A stretch of DNA of 64,000 bases. Origin: Gammaproteobacteria bacterium (lineage in GTDB: Bacteria > Pseudomonadota > Gammaproteobacteria > Pseudomonadales > Pseudomonadaceae). A program made the translations under genes and the position numbers. Each line of letters begins with the position of its first letter. The stretch's first letter is position 1. This document shows, piece after piece, positions 36,422 to 45,909 of this stretch. The stretch is taken from contig JAHJYA010000104.1 of assembly GCA_018826895.1 (NCBI GenBank), positions 1 to 64,000 on the forward strand, in the 5' to 3' direction. A model generated the notes under the pieces. The model ran no database searches. It saw only the letters and a program-made list of their open reading frames with translations, and was not told the DNA's origin.

Positions 36422-38023
36422 TCAGGGGTGAAAGGGCGCGACCTCCAGCACTTCAATAATCAACGGGCGGTCTGTCGGGGCGCTGCGCAGCAGTTCGCGC
36501 AGGTGCTGGTGATCACGCGCTTGCTCGGCGGCGCAGCCATAGCCACGGGCGATGGCCAGCAGGTCCGGGGTGTAGATGTCGACGCCCAGCGGCTCGATAT
36601 CACGGCGCTGCATGTAGCGCTTGATCTCGCCGTAACCGGCGTTGTTCCACAGCAGCACGATGATGCCGACCCCAGCCTCCACCGCACTGGCCAACTCCGG
36701 CAGGGTGAACTGCAGGCCGCCGTCGCCCATCAGGCTGATCACTGGGCGCTGCGGCTCGGCCAGCTTGGCGCCGATGGCCGCCGGTAGGCCATAGCCCAGG
36801 GTGCCGTAGCCGGTGGAGGCGTTGAACCAGCGCCGCGCGCCGTCCAGCTCGACCAGGTGGTTGCCGCTGTACACGGTTTGGGTCGAGTCGCCGACAAAGC
36901 GTGCGTCGGGCAGCACCTCCAACAGCGTATCGAACAGCTGGCGGTAGTGCGCCCAGCCGGCGAAGCCGTCGGCCAGTTGCGCCTGCACGGCCGCGGTGCG
37001 CTGGGCGCCGGGGCTGCTGGCGCTGGCCGCGACGGGGTTGAGCTCGGCCATCAGCATGCGCATGGCCAGGCGTGCATCGCCCTGGATGGCCAGGGCCGGG
37101 GTGAAGTTGCGCTGCAGCTGTTGCGCGTCGATATCGATGCGGATCAGCTCGCCGCCGAGCTTGAACTGGCCGTCAAACACCACGTCGTAATCGGTCTCGC
37201 CCAGCTCGGTGCCGATGGCCAGCACCACGTCGGCGTCCAGGGCCAGTTGCCGCACCGGCGGCAACGATTGGTTGCTGCCCAGCAGCAGCGGGTGGCCTGG
37301 CGGCAGCAAGCCTTTGGCGTTGATGGTCAGCGCGGTGGGCGCATCCAGCGCAGCGGCCAAGGCGCGGGCTTCGGCTTGGGCGGTGACGCAGCCGCCACCG
37401 AGCAATAACAGCGGGCGGCGGGCGTTTTTCAGGCGCGCGGCGGCGTCGCGGATCAGGCTGCGGTTGGGCGCCGGACGCTTGATCAGCGGCCGTGGCGCCA
37501 GTGCCATGTGCGTGGCGTCGGCGGTGATGATGTCCAGCGGCAGCTCGATGTGCACCGGTCGCGGCCGCTCACCCTCAAACACGGCAAAGGCGCGGGCCAG
37601 CACGCCGGGCAGTTCCTCGACGCTCATCAGGGTGTGGCTGAAGGCCGTGACGCCTGCGCTCATCGCGCGCTGGTTCGGCAACTCGTGCAGGTAGCCCTTG
37701 CCCAGGCCCAGGCGGTTGCGCTCGTTGACGCTGGAGATCACCAACATCGGGATCGAGTCCGCGTAGGCCTGGCCCATGGCCGTGAGGATATTGGTCATGC
37801 CTGGCCCGGTGATGATAAAGCACACACCGGGCTTGCCCGAGACTCGCGCGTAGCCGTCGGCCATAAAGCCAGCACCCTGCTCGTGGCGCGGGGTGATATG
37901 GCGGATGCCGCTGCCCGGCAAGCCGCGGTACAGCTCGACGGTGTGCACACCGGGAATGCCGAACACGGTGTCGACGCCCCAGGCCTGGAGTTGTTTGACG
38001 AGAAATTCACCGCAAGTGGTCAT
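36422..38023 (-). CDS. thiamine diphosphate-dependent decarboxylase, 5-guanidino-2-oxopentanoate decarboxylase-like
   Basis: The protein has 533 residues with the three-domain acetolactate synthase-like fold. The N-terminal PYR domain has VFGIPGVHTVELY and the cofactor-activating Glu in RHEQGAGFMADGYAR near 47-61. The PP domain carries the Mg/ThDP motif GDGGLQFTLPEL...LWNNAGYG. Similarity in style to AruI, which decarboxylates 2-ketoarginine to 4-guanidinobutyraldehyde, fits the neighbour gbuA two genes away. An aldehyde dehydrogenase step between them is not encoded here. It could also be a 2-oxoacid decarboxylase of other specificity. Confidence 0.75.
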   Translation of the reverse strand: MTTCGEFLVKQLQAWGVDTVFGIPGVHTVELYRGLPGSGIRHITPRHEQGAGFMADGYARVSGKPGVCFIITGPGMTNILTAMGQAYADSIPMLVISSVNERNRLGLGKGYLHELPNQRAMSAGVTAFSHTLMSVEELPGVLARAFAVFEGERPRPVHIELPLDIITADATHMALAPRPLIKRPAPNRSLIRDAAARLKNARRPLLLLGGGCVTAQAEARALAAALDAPTALTINAKGLLPPGHPLLLGSNQSLPPVRQLALDADVVLAIGTELGETDYDVVFDGQFKLGGELIRIDIDAQQLQRNFTPALAIQGDARLAMRMLMAELNPVAASASSPGAQRTAAVQAQLADGFAGWAHYRQLFDTLLEVLPDARFVGDSTQTVYSGNHLVELDGARRWFNASTGYGTLGYGLPAAIGAKLAEPQRPVISLMGDGGLQFTLPELASAVEAGVGIIVLLWNNAGYGEIKRYMQRRDIEPLGVDIYTPDLLAIARGYGCAAEQARDHQHLRELLRSAPTDRPLIIEVLEVAPFHP

Positions 38024-38044
38024 GTGTGGGTCCTGTTAGCGAGG

Positions 38045-39439
38045 TCAGCCGACGATCCAGTGCGCCATCAGCGCAATGATCGGCAGGGTGATCAGGGTGC
38101 GGATGATGAAGATCACGAACAATTCCAAGATGTTCAGTGGCAGCTTGGCCTTGATAATCAGCACGCCGACTTCGGACATATAGATCAGCTGGGTCAGCGA
38201 CACGCAGGCCACCACAAAGCGCGTCAGCTCGCTGTCGATGCCCTTGCCTAGCACCGCAGGCAGGAACATGTCGGCAAAGCCCACCAGGATTGCCGGCGCG
38301 GCCTTGGCGGCTTCCGGTAGTTGCAGCAGTTCAAGCAGTGGCACCAGCGGGTAGGACAGCCAATTGAACACCGGGGTGTATTCGGCGATGGCCAGCGACA
38401 GGGTGCCGATGGCCATGACCAGCGGCAGCAGGCCGAGCCAGATATCCAGCACGTTGTGCACGCCGACTCGTAGCACCTGCGCCGGGGATGGATTGCTGTT
38501 GGCCCGTTGCACCGCCTGTTGCAGGCCCCAGCGCAGCAGCGACAGGCCCTGCGGCACCTCTTCCTGGATCTGTTTGCCGACGCCGGCCAGGTACTCGTCC
38601 TTTTTCCAGGACAGCGGCGGGATGCGCGGGGTGATGATTGCGGCCGCTAGGCCGGCGACAACGACCGTGAGGTAGAAGGGTACGAACAGGTGGTCCAGAT
38701 TCATGAAGTTGGTGATCAGCAGGCTGAAGGCGATCGAGGCGATGGAGAAGTTGGTGGCGATCACCGCCGCCTCCCGCGCGCTGTAAAAGCCTTTCTGGTA
38801 CTGCTGCGCGGTGATCAGCACACCCACGGTGCCCGAGCCGAGCCAGGAAGCGATGGCGTCGATGGCCGAGCGCCCAGGCAGGCCGAAGACCTTGCGGAAC
38901 AGGTTGCGCACCAGGGTGCCGATAAACTCCATCAGGCCGTAATCGGTGAGTAAAGGCAGCACCAAGCCCGCCACCAGAAAGAAGGTGATCAGCACCGGGG
39001 CGAGGTCGTTGAGCACCACGCCGCCGGTGTTGGCGCTGCTGATCCAGCTGGGGCCGAACTGGAAGAAGGTCATGGCGGCGAACAACGCCCCGAGCACGCG
39101 CAGGACAAGCCATAACGGCGAGAGATTGAACAGCTCGTTCAGCGCCGGACGCGAGGTAAGCCAGGTCGGCTTGAGCAGGCTGGCAGCCAGCCCGACCAGT
39201 GCCGAACCGCCCAAAAGGATTACGGCGACCAGGGGCAGATGGCTTGCAGTGGCTGCTTTCAGACCGTCGGCAAGCAGCCCCAGGCCGATGGTGACTTTGT
39301 CTTCGTAGACGATCGGGGTGAGAAACAGCAGCACACCGAGCAGCGAGGGGATCAGGAAAATCAGCAGCTGACGCAAATTAAAGGCAGTGGCGCGAGGGGA
39401 CTCGGCGCATTGGCCGGTCAGGGTGTCATCAGGCTTCAT
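38045..39439 (-). CDS. YjiH-family multi-pass membrane protein (nucleoside-recognition/Gate domain)
   Basis: The protein has 464 residues and about ten hydrophobic segments. Signature stretches are LLTDYGLMEFIGTLVRNLFR, DAIASWLGSGTVGVLIT and LVGFADMFLPAVLGKGID of the Gate/YjiH family. These proteins are suspected transporters without proven substrates. The gene lies between gbuA and the ThDP decarboxylase, so uptake or export of a guanidino compound is a reasonable guess. A short stem (AGCCGGG/CCCGGCT, 39469-39492) lies in the gap to gbuA. Confidence 0.75.
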   Translation of the reverse strand: MKPDDTLTGQCAESPRATAFNLRQLLIFLIPSLLGVLLFLTPIVYEDKVTIGLGLLADGLKAATASHLPLVAVILLGGSALVGLAASLLKPTWLTSRPALNELFNLSPLWLVLRVLGALFAAMTFFQFGPSWISSANTGGVVLNDLAPVLITFFLVAGLVLPLLTDYGLMEFIGTLVRNLFRKVFGLPGRSAIDAIASWLGSGTVGVLITAQQYQKGFYSAREAAVIATNFSIASIAFSLLITNFMNLDHLFVPFYLTVVVAGLAAAIITPRIPPLSWKKDEYLAGVGKQIQEEVPQGLSLLRWGLQQAVQRANSNPSPAQVLRVGVHNVLDIWLGLLPLVMAIGTLSLAIAEYTPVFNWLSYPLVPLLELLQLPEAAKAAPAILVGFADMFLPAVLGKGIDSELTRFVVACVSLTQLIYMSEVGVLIIKAKLPLNILELFVIFIIRTLITLPIIALMAHWIVG

Positions 39440-39501
39440 GACGGTACCTTTTATTGTTGTAGTGGTTTAGCCGGGCACAGGGGCACCCGGCTTTACGCGG
39501 T

Positions 39502-40461
39502 TTAGCGGCGTTGTACGCCAGGCAGTACGCAGAGCATTTCGTAGAGCAGGTTGGCGCCCAGCAGCGAGGTATTGCCGGTGGTGTCGTAGGGGGGCGAGAC
39601 TTCCACCAGGTCGCCACCGATCAGGTCCAGGCCCTGGCAGCCGCGGATGATTTCCATCGCCTGGATGGTGGTCAGGCCACCGATTTCCGGGGTGCCGGTG
39701 CCGGGCGCCCAGGCTGGGTCGATGCCGTCGATGTCGAACGACAGGTACACCGGGCCGCCACCAACTTTGGCGCGTACTTCTTCCATCAGCGGGGTGAGGG
39801 ACTTGTGCCAGCACTCTTCGGCCTGGACCACACGAAAGCCCTGTTTGCGGCTCCAGTTGAAGTCTTCGGCGGTGTAGCCCTGGGCACGCAGGCCGATCTG
39901 CACCACGCGGTCGCAATCGAGCAGGTCTTCCTCGACGGCGCGGCGGAAGGTGGTGCCGTGGGCGATTTTCTCGCCGAACATATGGTCATTCACATCCGCG
40001 TGGGCGTCGATGTGCACCAGGCCGACCTTGCCGTGCTTCTTCTTGATCGCCCGCAGGATCGGCAGGGTGATGGTGTGGTCGCCGCCCAGGGTCAACGGCA
40101 GGATGCCGAGGTCGAGGATCTCGTCGTAGGCCTCCTCGATGATGCGGATCGCCTCAGCCATATTGAAGGTGTTGATCGGTACATCGCCGATATCGGCAAT
40201 GTTCAGGGAATCAAAGGGCGCAGCGCCGGTGGCCATGTTGTAGGGGCGGATCATCACCGACTGAGCACGGATCTCGCGGGGGCCGAAGCGGGTACCGGAG
40301 CGCAGCGAGGTGCCGATGTCCAGCGGCACGCCGACGAAGCCGACGTCCAGCTCGCGTTTCTCTTCGGTTTTCTGGATGTGCGGCAGGCGCATCATGGTGG
40401 CGATGCCGCCAAAACGGGGCATTTCGTTGCCGCCCAGGGGCTGGTGGAGAATCTTGTCCAT
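39502..40461 (-). CDS. gbuA: guanidinobutyrase (ureohydrolase family)
   Basis: The protein has 319 residues. The binuclear manganese site is intact: GGDHTITL, DAHADVNDH and SFDIDGIDPAWAPGTGTPE. Length and sequence follow P. aeruginosa GbuA almost throughout (MDKILHQPLGGNEMPRFGGI start), so 4-guanidinobutyrate hydrolysis to GABA and urea is the likely reaction and agmatine less so. The gene heads a minus-strand unit with the YjiH protein and the 2-ketoarginine decarboxylase-like enzyme, consistent with the arginine transaminase route. A palindrome shared with the LysR promoter lies 80-106 nt upstream. Confidence 0.93.
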   Translation of the reverse strand: MDKILHQPLGGNEMPRFGGIATMMRLPHIQKTEEKRELDVGFVGVPLDIGTSLRSGTRFGPREIRAQSVMIRPYNMATGAAPFDSLNIADIGDVPINTFNMAEAIRIIEEAYDEILDLGILPLTLGGDHTITLPILRAIKKKHGKVGLVHIDAHADVNDHMFGEKIAHGTTFRRAVEEDLLDCDRVVQIGLRAQGYTAEDFNWSRKQGFRVVQAEECWHKSLTPLMEEVRAKVGGGPVYLSFDIDGIDPAWAPGTGTPEIGGLTTIQAMEIIRGCQGLDLIGGDLVEVSPPYDTTGNTSLLGANLLYEMLCVLPGVQRR

Positions 40462-40540
40462 GGCGGGGCCTCAGGCTCGTTGTGGTTGTGACCGGATTCT
40501 TGGCCACAGGGTGAACGGGAAAAATCGGCAGGGGCAAAAA

Positions 40541-40567
40541 CTTAGTTCAGAATTGCCTGAACTTAAG
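40541..40567 (-). promoter_or_regulatory. palindromic operator upstream of gbuA, shared with the LysR spacer
   Basis: CTTAGTTCAG-AATTGC-CTGAACTTAAG is a nearly perfect dyad. The core GTTCAG-N6-CTGAAC and the left flank AAAAACTTA recur at 45807-45839 between the LysR gene and the isomerase gene. Size and symmetry suit a LysR-type site (T-N11-A is contained). Confidence 0.65.
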
Positions 40568-40592
40568 CTGTGAGCCTCGTTCTACGGGCGCT

Positions 40593-41315
40593 TCAGTCAC
40601 GGTATGTCGGGTCCAGGCGATCCAATTTGCGCAGCCAGGCCTGCCACAGCAGTTGGCGTTGCCATTCGGCACCCTGCAGCTGCTCGCAGGCATGGCGTGA
40701 CAGGTGCGCGGGAATTTCGCTGCAGGCCTGGCCGCCGCCGGTGGCCGCGAGTTGGATCTCGCAGGCGCGGTTCAGGTAATACATGACGTAGAAGGCATCG
40801 GCCACGCTGGTGCCGACGCTGAGCAGGCCGTGGTGGCGCAGCAGCAGGGCGATGTTGTTGCCCAGGGAGGCCTGGATGCGCGCGCGTTCGTCCAGGTCCA
40901 GTGCCACGCCTTCGTAGGCGTGGTAGCCAAGCCGGCCGTGAAACTCGGTGCTGATCTGGTTGAGCTGCAACAGCCCCGCGTCCTGGGCTGCCACCGCCAT
41001 GCCGGCCAGAGTGTGGGTGTGGATCACGCAGTGAGCATCATGGCGGGCCATGTGCACGGCGCTGTGGACGGTAAAGCCGGCGACGTTGTAGTCGGCGTTG
41101 CCCTCGACCACCTGGCCGTGCATGTCCACCACGATCAGGTCACTGGCGCTAATCTCCTCGAAGAACAGGCCGAATGGGTTGATCAGAAAGCGTGGCGCGC
41201 CGTCACCCGGTAGGCGCACGGAGAAGTGGGTGTAAAGGGTGTCGTCCCAGCCGAACAAGGCGGCCAGACGGTAGGCTGCCGCGAGGTCGCGGCGCAGGGT
41301 GGCGATGTCGTTCAT
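40593..41315 (-). CDS. class II aldolase/adducin-family protein
   Basis: The protein has 240 residues. Zinc-ligand motifs are [10 protein letters not shown] near 99-108 and [11 protein letters not shown] near 157-167. An acidic residue in the family position is present in [14 protein letters not shown]. Members act on sugar-phosphate or hydroxy-acid aldols, and some have lost aldolase activity. Its start overlaps the stop of the ABC transporter gene by 4 nt, so it is the last gene of the isomerase-dioxygenase-transporter unit. The substrate is unknown. Confidence 0.8.
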   Translation of the reverse strand: MNDIATLRRDLAAAYRLAALFGWDDTLYTHFSVRLPGDGAPRFLINPFGLFFEEISASDLIVVDMHGQVVEGNADYNVAGFTVHSAVHMARHDAHCVIHTHTLAGMAVAAQDAGLLQLNQISTEFHGRLGYHAYEGVALDLDERARIQASLGNNIALLLRHHGLLSVGTSVADAFYVMYYLNRACEIQLAATGGGQACSEIPAHLSRHACEQLQGAEWQRQLLWQAWLRKLDRLDPTYRD

Positions 41316-42826
41316 GCATTCTCCAGGCCGATAAAGCGGCGCACGCGTTCGTGGGCGCCGTCGCGAATCGCTTGGGGCGAGGCATCGAGCTGAATCTGGC
41401 CGTCTTCCATAAACAGCACGCGGTCGGAGATGGACAGGGCGAAGTCCATCTCGTGGGTGACGATCAGCATGGTCATGCCCTCGCGGGCCAGGTCACGGAT
41501 GACTGCGAGCACGTCGCCGACCAGCTCGGGATCGAGAGCCGAGGTGGGTTCGTCGAACAGCATGATGTCCGGCTTCATCGCCAGGGCGCGGGCAATCGCC
41601 ACGCGTTGCTGCTGACCGCCGGAGAGCTGGTGCGGGTACTTGTCGGCATGGGCCAGCAGGCCGACCTTGTCGAGCAGCGCCAGGGCCTGGTTGCGTAACG
41701 CGGCGGCGCTGTCCAGGCGGTGGTAGCGCGGGGCGAGCAGCACGTTATCGACAATGGTGCGGTGCGGGAACAGGTTGAAACTCTGGAACACCATGCCAAT
41801 GCGTCGCACGCCCTCGCGCTGACGGCGGTTGTCGGGGTGGTCGCCGGTTTGGATAAAGCTTTCGCCAAACAGCACGATCTCGCCCTGGTCGATCCGCTCC
41901 AGCCCATTGACGGTGCGGATCAGCGAAGTCTTACCGGAGCCGGATGGGCCAATGATCGAAATCACCTCGCCGGGGCGCACAGCCAGGTCGACGCCCTTGA
42001 GCACCTGATGGCTGCCATAGCTTTTGTGGATGCGGCTCAGGCGCAGGGCGTCCGGGGTACCGGGGCGGCTGGTGTAGTTGGGGGCGGTCTCGCTGTGGGG
42101 TAACTGGCTGCGCAGCTCGCTGAGCAGGCCATCGTCCAGGGCATTGGGCGTGCGCCGGCTGAGGTCGAGGTAGCGTTCGAGGTACTGCAGGCCCCAGCCG
42201 AACAGACTGACGATCAGCACGTAGTACACCGCCACGGCGCCGAGGGTTTCCAAGACCAGAAAGTTTTGCGCATACAGGCGCTGACCGACCAGCAGCAGCT
42301 CGCTGAGCGAGATCACCGAGACCAGCGAGGTCAGCTTGACGATGGTCACGTACTCGTTGGTCAGGGTCGGTAGGGCGATGCGAAACGCTTGCGGTACGAC
42401 GATCAGGCGTTGCCTGCCCAGCGCGCTGATGCCCAGGGCGCGCGCGGCTTCGCGTTGCCCCTTGGCCACCGAGAGCAGACCACCGCGATGAATCTCCGCC
42501 ATATAGGCCGCCTCCGTCAGCACCAGGGCGAGCAGGCCGGCGTAAAACGGGTTGGACAGCACCGCGCCGCTGGCGGGCAGCAGTTGCGGCAGGTTGTAGA
42601 CGAAAATCAGCAGCACCAGCAGCGGCACGCTGCGAAAGAACCAGATATACAACGAGGCAGGCGTGCTCACCCAACGGCTCGCGGCCTGCTTGGCACTGGC
42701 CAGGGCAAAGCCGAGCAGCAGGCCGATCAGCCAGGCCAGGGTGCTGAGCTTGATCACTGTCCAGCTGGCCGACCAGAAGGCCGGCAGCGAAAACAGCGAG
42801 AAGAAGTAGCTCCATTCAAATTGCAT
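41312..42826 (-). CDS. amino acid ABC transporter, permease fused to ATPase
   Basis: The protein has 504 residues from the ATG at 42826 (MQFEWSYFF); eight codons further upstream are not needed. Residues 1 to about 225 are a His/Glu/Arg/opine-type permease with the [27 protein letters not shown] EAA loop. Residues of about 258-500 are the ATPase with Walker [11 protein letters not shown], signature [15 protein letters not shown] and Walker [12 protein letters not shown]. Permease and ATPase are normally separate genes; here one chain holds both, so the transporter is probably a homodimer. The gene follows the binding-protein gene after a hairpin. Confidence 0.9.
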   Translation of the reverse strand: MQFEWSYFFSLFSLPAFWSASWTVIKLSTLAWLIGLLLGFALASAKQAASRWVSTPASLYIWFFRSVPLLVLLIFVYNLPQLLPASGAVLSNPFYAGLLALVLTEAAYMAEIHRGGLLSVAKGQREAARALGISALGRQRLIVVPQAFRIALPTLTNEYVTIVKLTSLVSVISLSELLLVGQRLYAQNFLVLETLGAVAVYYVLIVSLFGWGLQYLERYLDLSRRTPNALDDGLLSELRSQLPHSETAPNYTSRPGTPDALRLSRIHKSYGSHQVLKGVDLAVRPGEVISIIGPSGSGKTSLIRTVNGLERIDQGEIVLFGESFIQTGDHPDNRRQREGVRRIGMVFQSFNLFPHRTIVDNVLLAPRYHRLDSAAALRNQALALLDKVGLLAHADKYPHQLSGGQQQRVAIARALAMKPDIMLFDEPTSALDPELVGDVLAVIRDLAREGMTMLIVTHEMDFALSISDRVLFMEDGQIQLDASPQAIRDGAHERVRRFIGLENA

Positions 42827-42841
42827 AGGTGACCTCAAGGG

Positions 42842-42910
42842 CAGCCGCAAGCTTCAAGCGACAAGCCGAACATTGAACGGCTGTTGCTTGAGGCTTGTAG
42901 CTTGCAGCTG
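42842..42910 (-). repeat. long inverted repeat between binding-protein and permease genes
   Basis: Arms at 42842-42866 and 42886-42910 (CAGC-GCAAGCT-CAAGC type sequence, about 25 nt each with few mismatches) flank a 19-nt loop. Such a stem after a periplasmic binding-protein gene commonly protects its mRNA and lowers readthrough into the permease. Confidence 0.7.
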
Positions 42911-42915
42911 TTTTC

Positions 42916-43728
42916 TCAGGCTTCTTCCAGGTTGTACTTCTTCAGCAGCTCGGCGTATTCGCCGCTGGCTTTGAAGTCGTCCAGCGCGGTTTTCAGGGCA
43001 TCGAGCAACTGGGCGTTGCCCTTTTTCACGTAGATGCCCAGGACCTGCGGGTAGATCGAGCCCTTGGAGCTGATGGCGATACGGCCCCGGGCTTTTTCGA
43101 CGATCAGCAGCGAGGCGGCGTCGATTTCCAGATGCGCCTGGATATGGCCGGAGAGCAGGGCCTGGGAGGTTTCAGCGGTAGTCGGGTACTGGTTGATGGT
43201 GATCGCACCAGCACCGCTTTCAGCGCAGTAGCCGGCGGAGACTTTCTCCAGTGCCGGAATCCACGAGGTGCCTTGCTGCAGGCCAACCGTCAGGCCGCAC
43301 AGCTCTTCGGGGGTGGCGGGTTTCTTCTCGGCGTCACTGCGCACCATGATCGCGGCGCCGGTTTTTGCGTAGGGAATGGCGTCGGCCTTCTCCAAGCGTT
43401 CGGGCAGGATGTACATGCCGGAGATGATGGTGTCGAAGCGGTTGGCATCCAGGCCGAGGATCAGGTTGGGAAAGGTGATATCGCTAAAGCTCGCGGTCAG
43501 GCCCAGGCGTTTGGCCAGGGCGGCGGATACCTCGGGGTCGAAACCTTTTACCTGGTCGCCCTCGTAATACTCGAACGGCGGGTAGGTAATCTCCATGCCG
43601 ACTTTCAGCTCTCCCTCGGCGAGGGTCTTGGGTGTTTCAGCAGCCTGGGCGGCGGCGAACGGGAACAAGCCAGCCAGGGTGCAGGCGATGGCCAGGGCGG
43701 TGCGGCGCAGCGGGGTGCGAATTGCCAT
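42916..43728 (-). CDS. periplasmic amino acid-binding protein of the ABC transporter
   Basis: The protein has 270 residues. Residues 1-29 form a Sec signal peptide ending AAAQAAE. The SBP family 3 fold shows GELKVGMEITYPPFEY, GFDPEVSAALAKRLGL and FDTIISGMYILPERLEKADAI. The Asp and Arg that usually bind the alpha-amino/carboxyl group appear in SDAEKKP-adjacent and FDTIISGM regions only in part, so the ligand cannot be named. It feeds the fused permease-ATPase downstream. Its neighbours suggest a guanidino or amino acid derivative. Confidence 0.88.
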   Translation of the reverse strand: MAIRTPLRRTALAIACTLAGLFPFAAAQAAETPKTLAEGELKVGMEITYPPFEYYEGDQVKGFDPEVSAALAKRLGLTASFSDITFPNLILGLDANRFDTIISGMYILPERLEKADAIPYAKTGAAIMVRSDAEKKPATPEELCGLTVGLQQGTSWIPALEKVSAGYCAESGAGAITINQYPTTAETSQALLSGHIQAHLEIDAASLLIVEKARGRIAISSKGSIYPQVLGIYVKKGNAQLLDALKTALDDFKASGEYAELLKKYNLEEA

Positions 43729-43770
43729 TGTGGTTATCTCCGGGTCAGTTTTTGTGTTGGCAGTCGAAGG

Positions 43771-44811
43771 TCAAAGTGAGTTGGGTTGGTGTTTCAGGTG
43801 GCCAAAACTTGAGGGCCGGCGCGCGCGTTCGGGCAGTTGCAACTGGCCGTCCTCAACGCGTTTCTTCAGGTATTGGTAGGTCTGCAGGGCCTGGCTCCAC
43901 ATGTGCTCGCCGATGCTGATGGTCTCGTAGTGCTGGCCGGCAGCCTCGAATTGCGGCAGCGGGCGGATCTGCGTGTGGTAGTCGCAGGCATAGAAGAACG
44001 GGAAGGAGTAGCGCTCCTGGCTGACCTTGCGCACCCGGTGCGAGGTGGCAACGAACGTGCCGGCGCTCATCACCTCGAGCATGTCACCGATGTTGACGAC
44101 GAAGGTGCCGTCACGCGGTGGCGCGTCGATCCACTGGCCGAGGTCGTTCATCACCTCCAGGCCCGGGCGGTCGGCGAGCAGGATGGTGAAGCACTCGTAG
44201 TCGGTGTGGGCGCCAATGCCGGGGGCATCCTGGGCGTCACCATCGAACGGATAGTGGATCAGGCGCAGCTTGGAGGGTGGAAAGTTGGCCATCTCGTCGA
44301 AGGTGTTTTCCGGTACACCGAGGGCCAGGGCGAAGCCGCGAAACAGCGTGCGGCCGAGCTGGAAAATACGTGCGTAGTAGGCCTGTATGGCTTCCTTGAA
44401 ACCGGGCAGCGTGGGCCAGTGATTCGGCCCCAGCAGCGGTGTGCCAGCCAACACCAGGGGATTGTCGGCAGGCACCTCGAAGCCGATGTCGAACGCTTCC
44501 TTGTGATCCGGTTTGCCGGCGCTGTAGCGCTCCTCGCCTTCGGGGACGAAGCCCTTGTGGCTCTCGGATGCACCAATGTAGTGGCGCATCTTGGCGTCCA
44601 GAGGTTGGGCGAAGTAAGCCTCGGCGGCCTGGTGCAAGCCGTCGATCAGCGCCTGTTCGATGCCATGGCCGCTGATATACAGAAAGCCAACATCGCGGGC
44701 AGCGCGGCCCAGTTCGTCGGCCACGGCCTGGCGCTCGGTTTGGTCGACGCTGAACAGACCGGCGATATCGACCACGGGAATTTCGGTGAAATGTTTGGCG
44801 TTGCTGTTCAT
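43771..44811 (-). CDS. 2-oxoglutarate/Fe(II)-type dioxygenase, isopenicillin N synthase family
   Basis: The protein has 346 residues from the ATG at 44811. The iron triad is His202 and Asp204 (GAHTDYECF) with His258 (SHRV). Arg267 and Ser269 (RYSF) are the usual 2-oxoglutarate carboxylate contacts. The N-terminal DIOX_N part ([21 protein letters not shown]) is standard. The family includes hydroxylases and the ethylene-forming enzyme, and related enzymes hydroxylate arginine or homoarginine. Placed in an operon with an amino acid importer and near gbuA, hydroxylation of a guanidino amino acid is one attractive but unproven reading. Confidence 0.85.
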   Translation of the reverse strand: MNSNAKHFTEIPVVDIAGLFSVDQTERQAVADELGRAARDVGFLYISGHGIEQALIDGLHQAAEAYFAQPLDAKMRHYIGASESHKGFVPEGEERYSAGKPDHKEAFDIGFEVPADNPLVLAGTPLLGPNHWPTLPGFKEAIQAYYARIFQLGRTLFRGFALALGVPENTFDEMANFPPSKLRLIHYPFDGDAQDAPGIGAHTDYECFTILLADRPGLEVMNDLGQWIDAPPRDGTFVVNIGDMLEVMSAGTFVATSHRVRKVSQERYSFPFFYACDYHTQIRPLPQFEAAGQHYETISIGEHMWSQALQTYQYLKKRVEDGQLQLPERARRPSSFGHLKHQPNSL

Positions 44812-44819
44812 CGGCGTTC

Positions 44820-45662
44820 TCAACGGCTGGTGAAACGATGGAAGTGCTGGCGTTCGCAAGTGGCCATCCACTGGTTCAACTGCCACAGATCGGCCACCGG
44901 CATGTCAGTAAAAGGCAGGTGGTGCAGGTAGCCGTCCGGACCAAACTCGGGGGTCATGCTGGTGCTGCTGTGGCCACGGCGTGCCTGGCTGTGCCAGATG
45001 CTTTCCCAGTGGCGCTGATGGAAGGCCAGGCTGTCGGCGTATTCCGGCGCGCCGGGGTGCGGCACTTGCGGGCCCTGGTCATAACCGACCCGTGCCTGGA
45101 TGTGATCAACGCGCTCGACGAAGGCGCTGAGGTCATCGGCCGGGTCATCAAGCAGGCGTTCACAGGTCACCACCCAGTGGCTGATATCGCTGGTGAAACG
45201 CAGCTCGGGCAGGTGGCGGATCAACTCCAGGGTGACCCAGGGGCTGTACAGCGAGCGGCCGCGGTGGATCTCGAAGCAGCAGTGCAGGCCGCGGGCCTTG
45301 CCCAACTCCAGCGCACGGCCGAAGAACTCGACCTGTTCAGCCATCGGCCAGCGGTCGTTGCCGGCGAGAATATTGACCTTGTTCGGCGACAGCTCTGCCG
45401 CCCAGTCGAGCTTGTGGGCCAAATCCTGCAGGTGCTCCTCAACGCCGTCGCTCTGGCGTGGCAACACCGGGGTGGAGGTGAAGAGGGTGGCGATATAAGG
45501 CACACGCTGATCGCGCAGCAGGCGGGCGTTGCTGGTGCGTTGCGCCGCGGTTTCCGGGACGCGGGCTTCGAGGCCGTCGAAGCCGGCGCTGAGCAGCTCG
45601 TCGATAGCCTGTTGCCAGGTGCCGCGGTAGCCCCAGAGGGTACGAAAGAGTTCCAGTCGCAT
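44820..45662 (-). CDS. sugar phosphate isomerase/epimerase-like TIM-barrel protein
   Basis: The protein has 280 residues from the ATG at 45662; the 44 upstream codons lie in the divergent promoter region. Xylose isomerase-like TIM-barrel features are [41 protein letters not shown] and [20 protein letters not shown], with the metal-binding Glu, Asp, His and Glu positions. Members interconvert ketoses, hydroxypyruvate-like compounds or inosose. It is the first gene of the minus-strand unit and is divergent from a LysR gene. The substrate is unknown. Confidence 0.8.
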   Translation of the reverse strand: MRLELFRTLWGYRGTWQQAIDELLSAGFDGLEARVPETAAQRTSNARLLRDQRVPYIATLFTSTPVLPRQSDGVEEHLQDLAHKLDWAAELSPNKVNILAGNDRWPMAEQVEFFGRALELGKARGLHCCFEIHRGRSLYSPWVTLELIRHLPELRFTSDISHWVVTCERLLDDPADDLSAFVERVDHIQARVGYDQGPQVPHPGAPEYADSLAFHQRHWESIWHSQARRGHSSTSMTPEFGPDGYLHHLPFTDMPVADLWQLNQWMATCERQHFHRFTSR

Positions 45663-45811
45663 GGCCGTTTCCGTTGAGGAGTGGTCTGCGGCAGTTTGGC
45701 AAGGGAACGGTACGTGCCGTTCGGTGACAGCCGGCAAGGCCGGTGTCTCGTTATTCTGGGGTCGATTGTTCGCTGCTGCGGCGCTGCGGATCAATCGGTG
45801 TAGGTCAAATA

Positions 45812-45839
45812 CTTAGTTCAGGATTTTCTGAACATTTAG
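45812..45839. promoter_or_regulatory. palindromic operator in the LysR/isomerase divergent promoter
   Basis: CTTAGTTCAG-GATTTT-CTGAAC followed by ATTTAG repeats the operator at 40541-40567, including the AAA(A/T)ACTTA left flank. It lies 70 nt before the LysR start and 150 nt before the isomerase start, a standard place for LysR autoregulation and divergent activation. Confidence 0.65.
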
Positions 45840-45909
45840 CGGGTGCATCGCGTCTTGCGGGTCGCTAGACTTCGTCGGTGTCCACGCCCATCGCCTGACC
45901 GGAGCCTTG

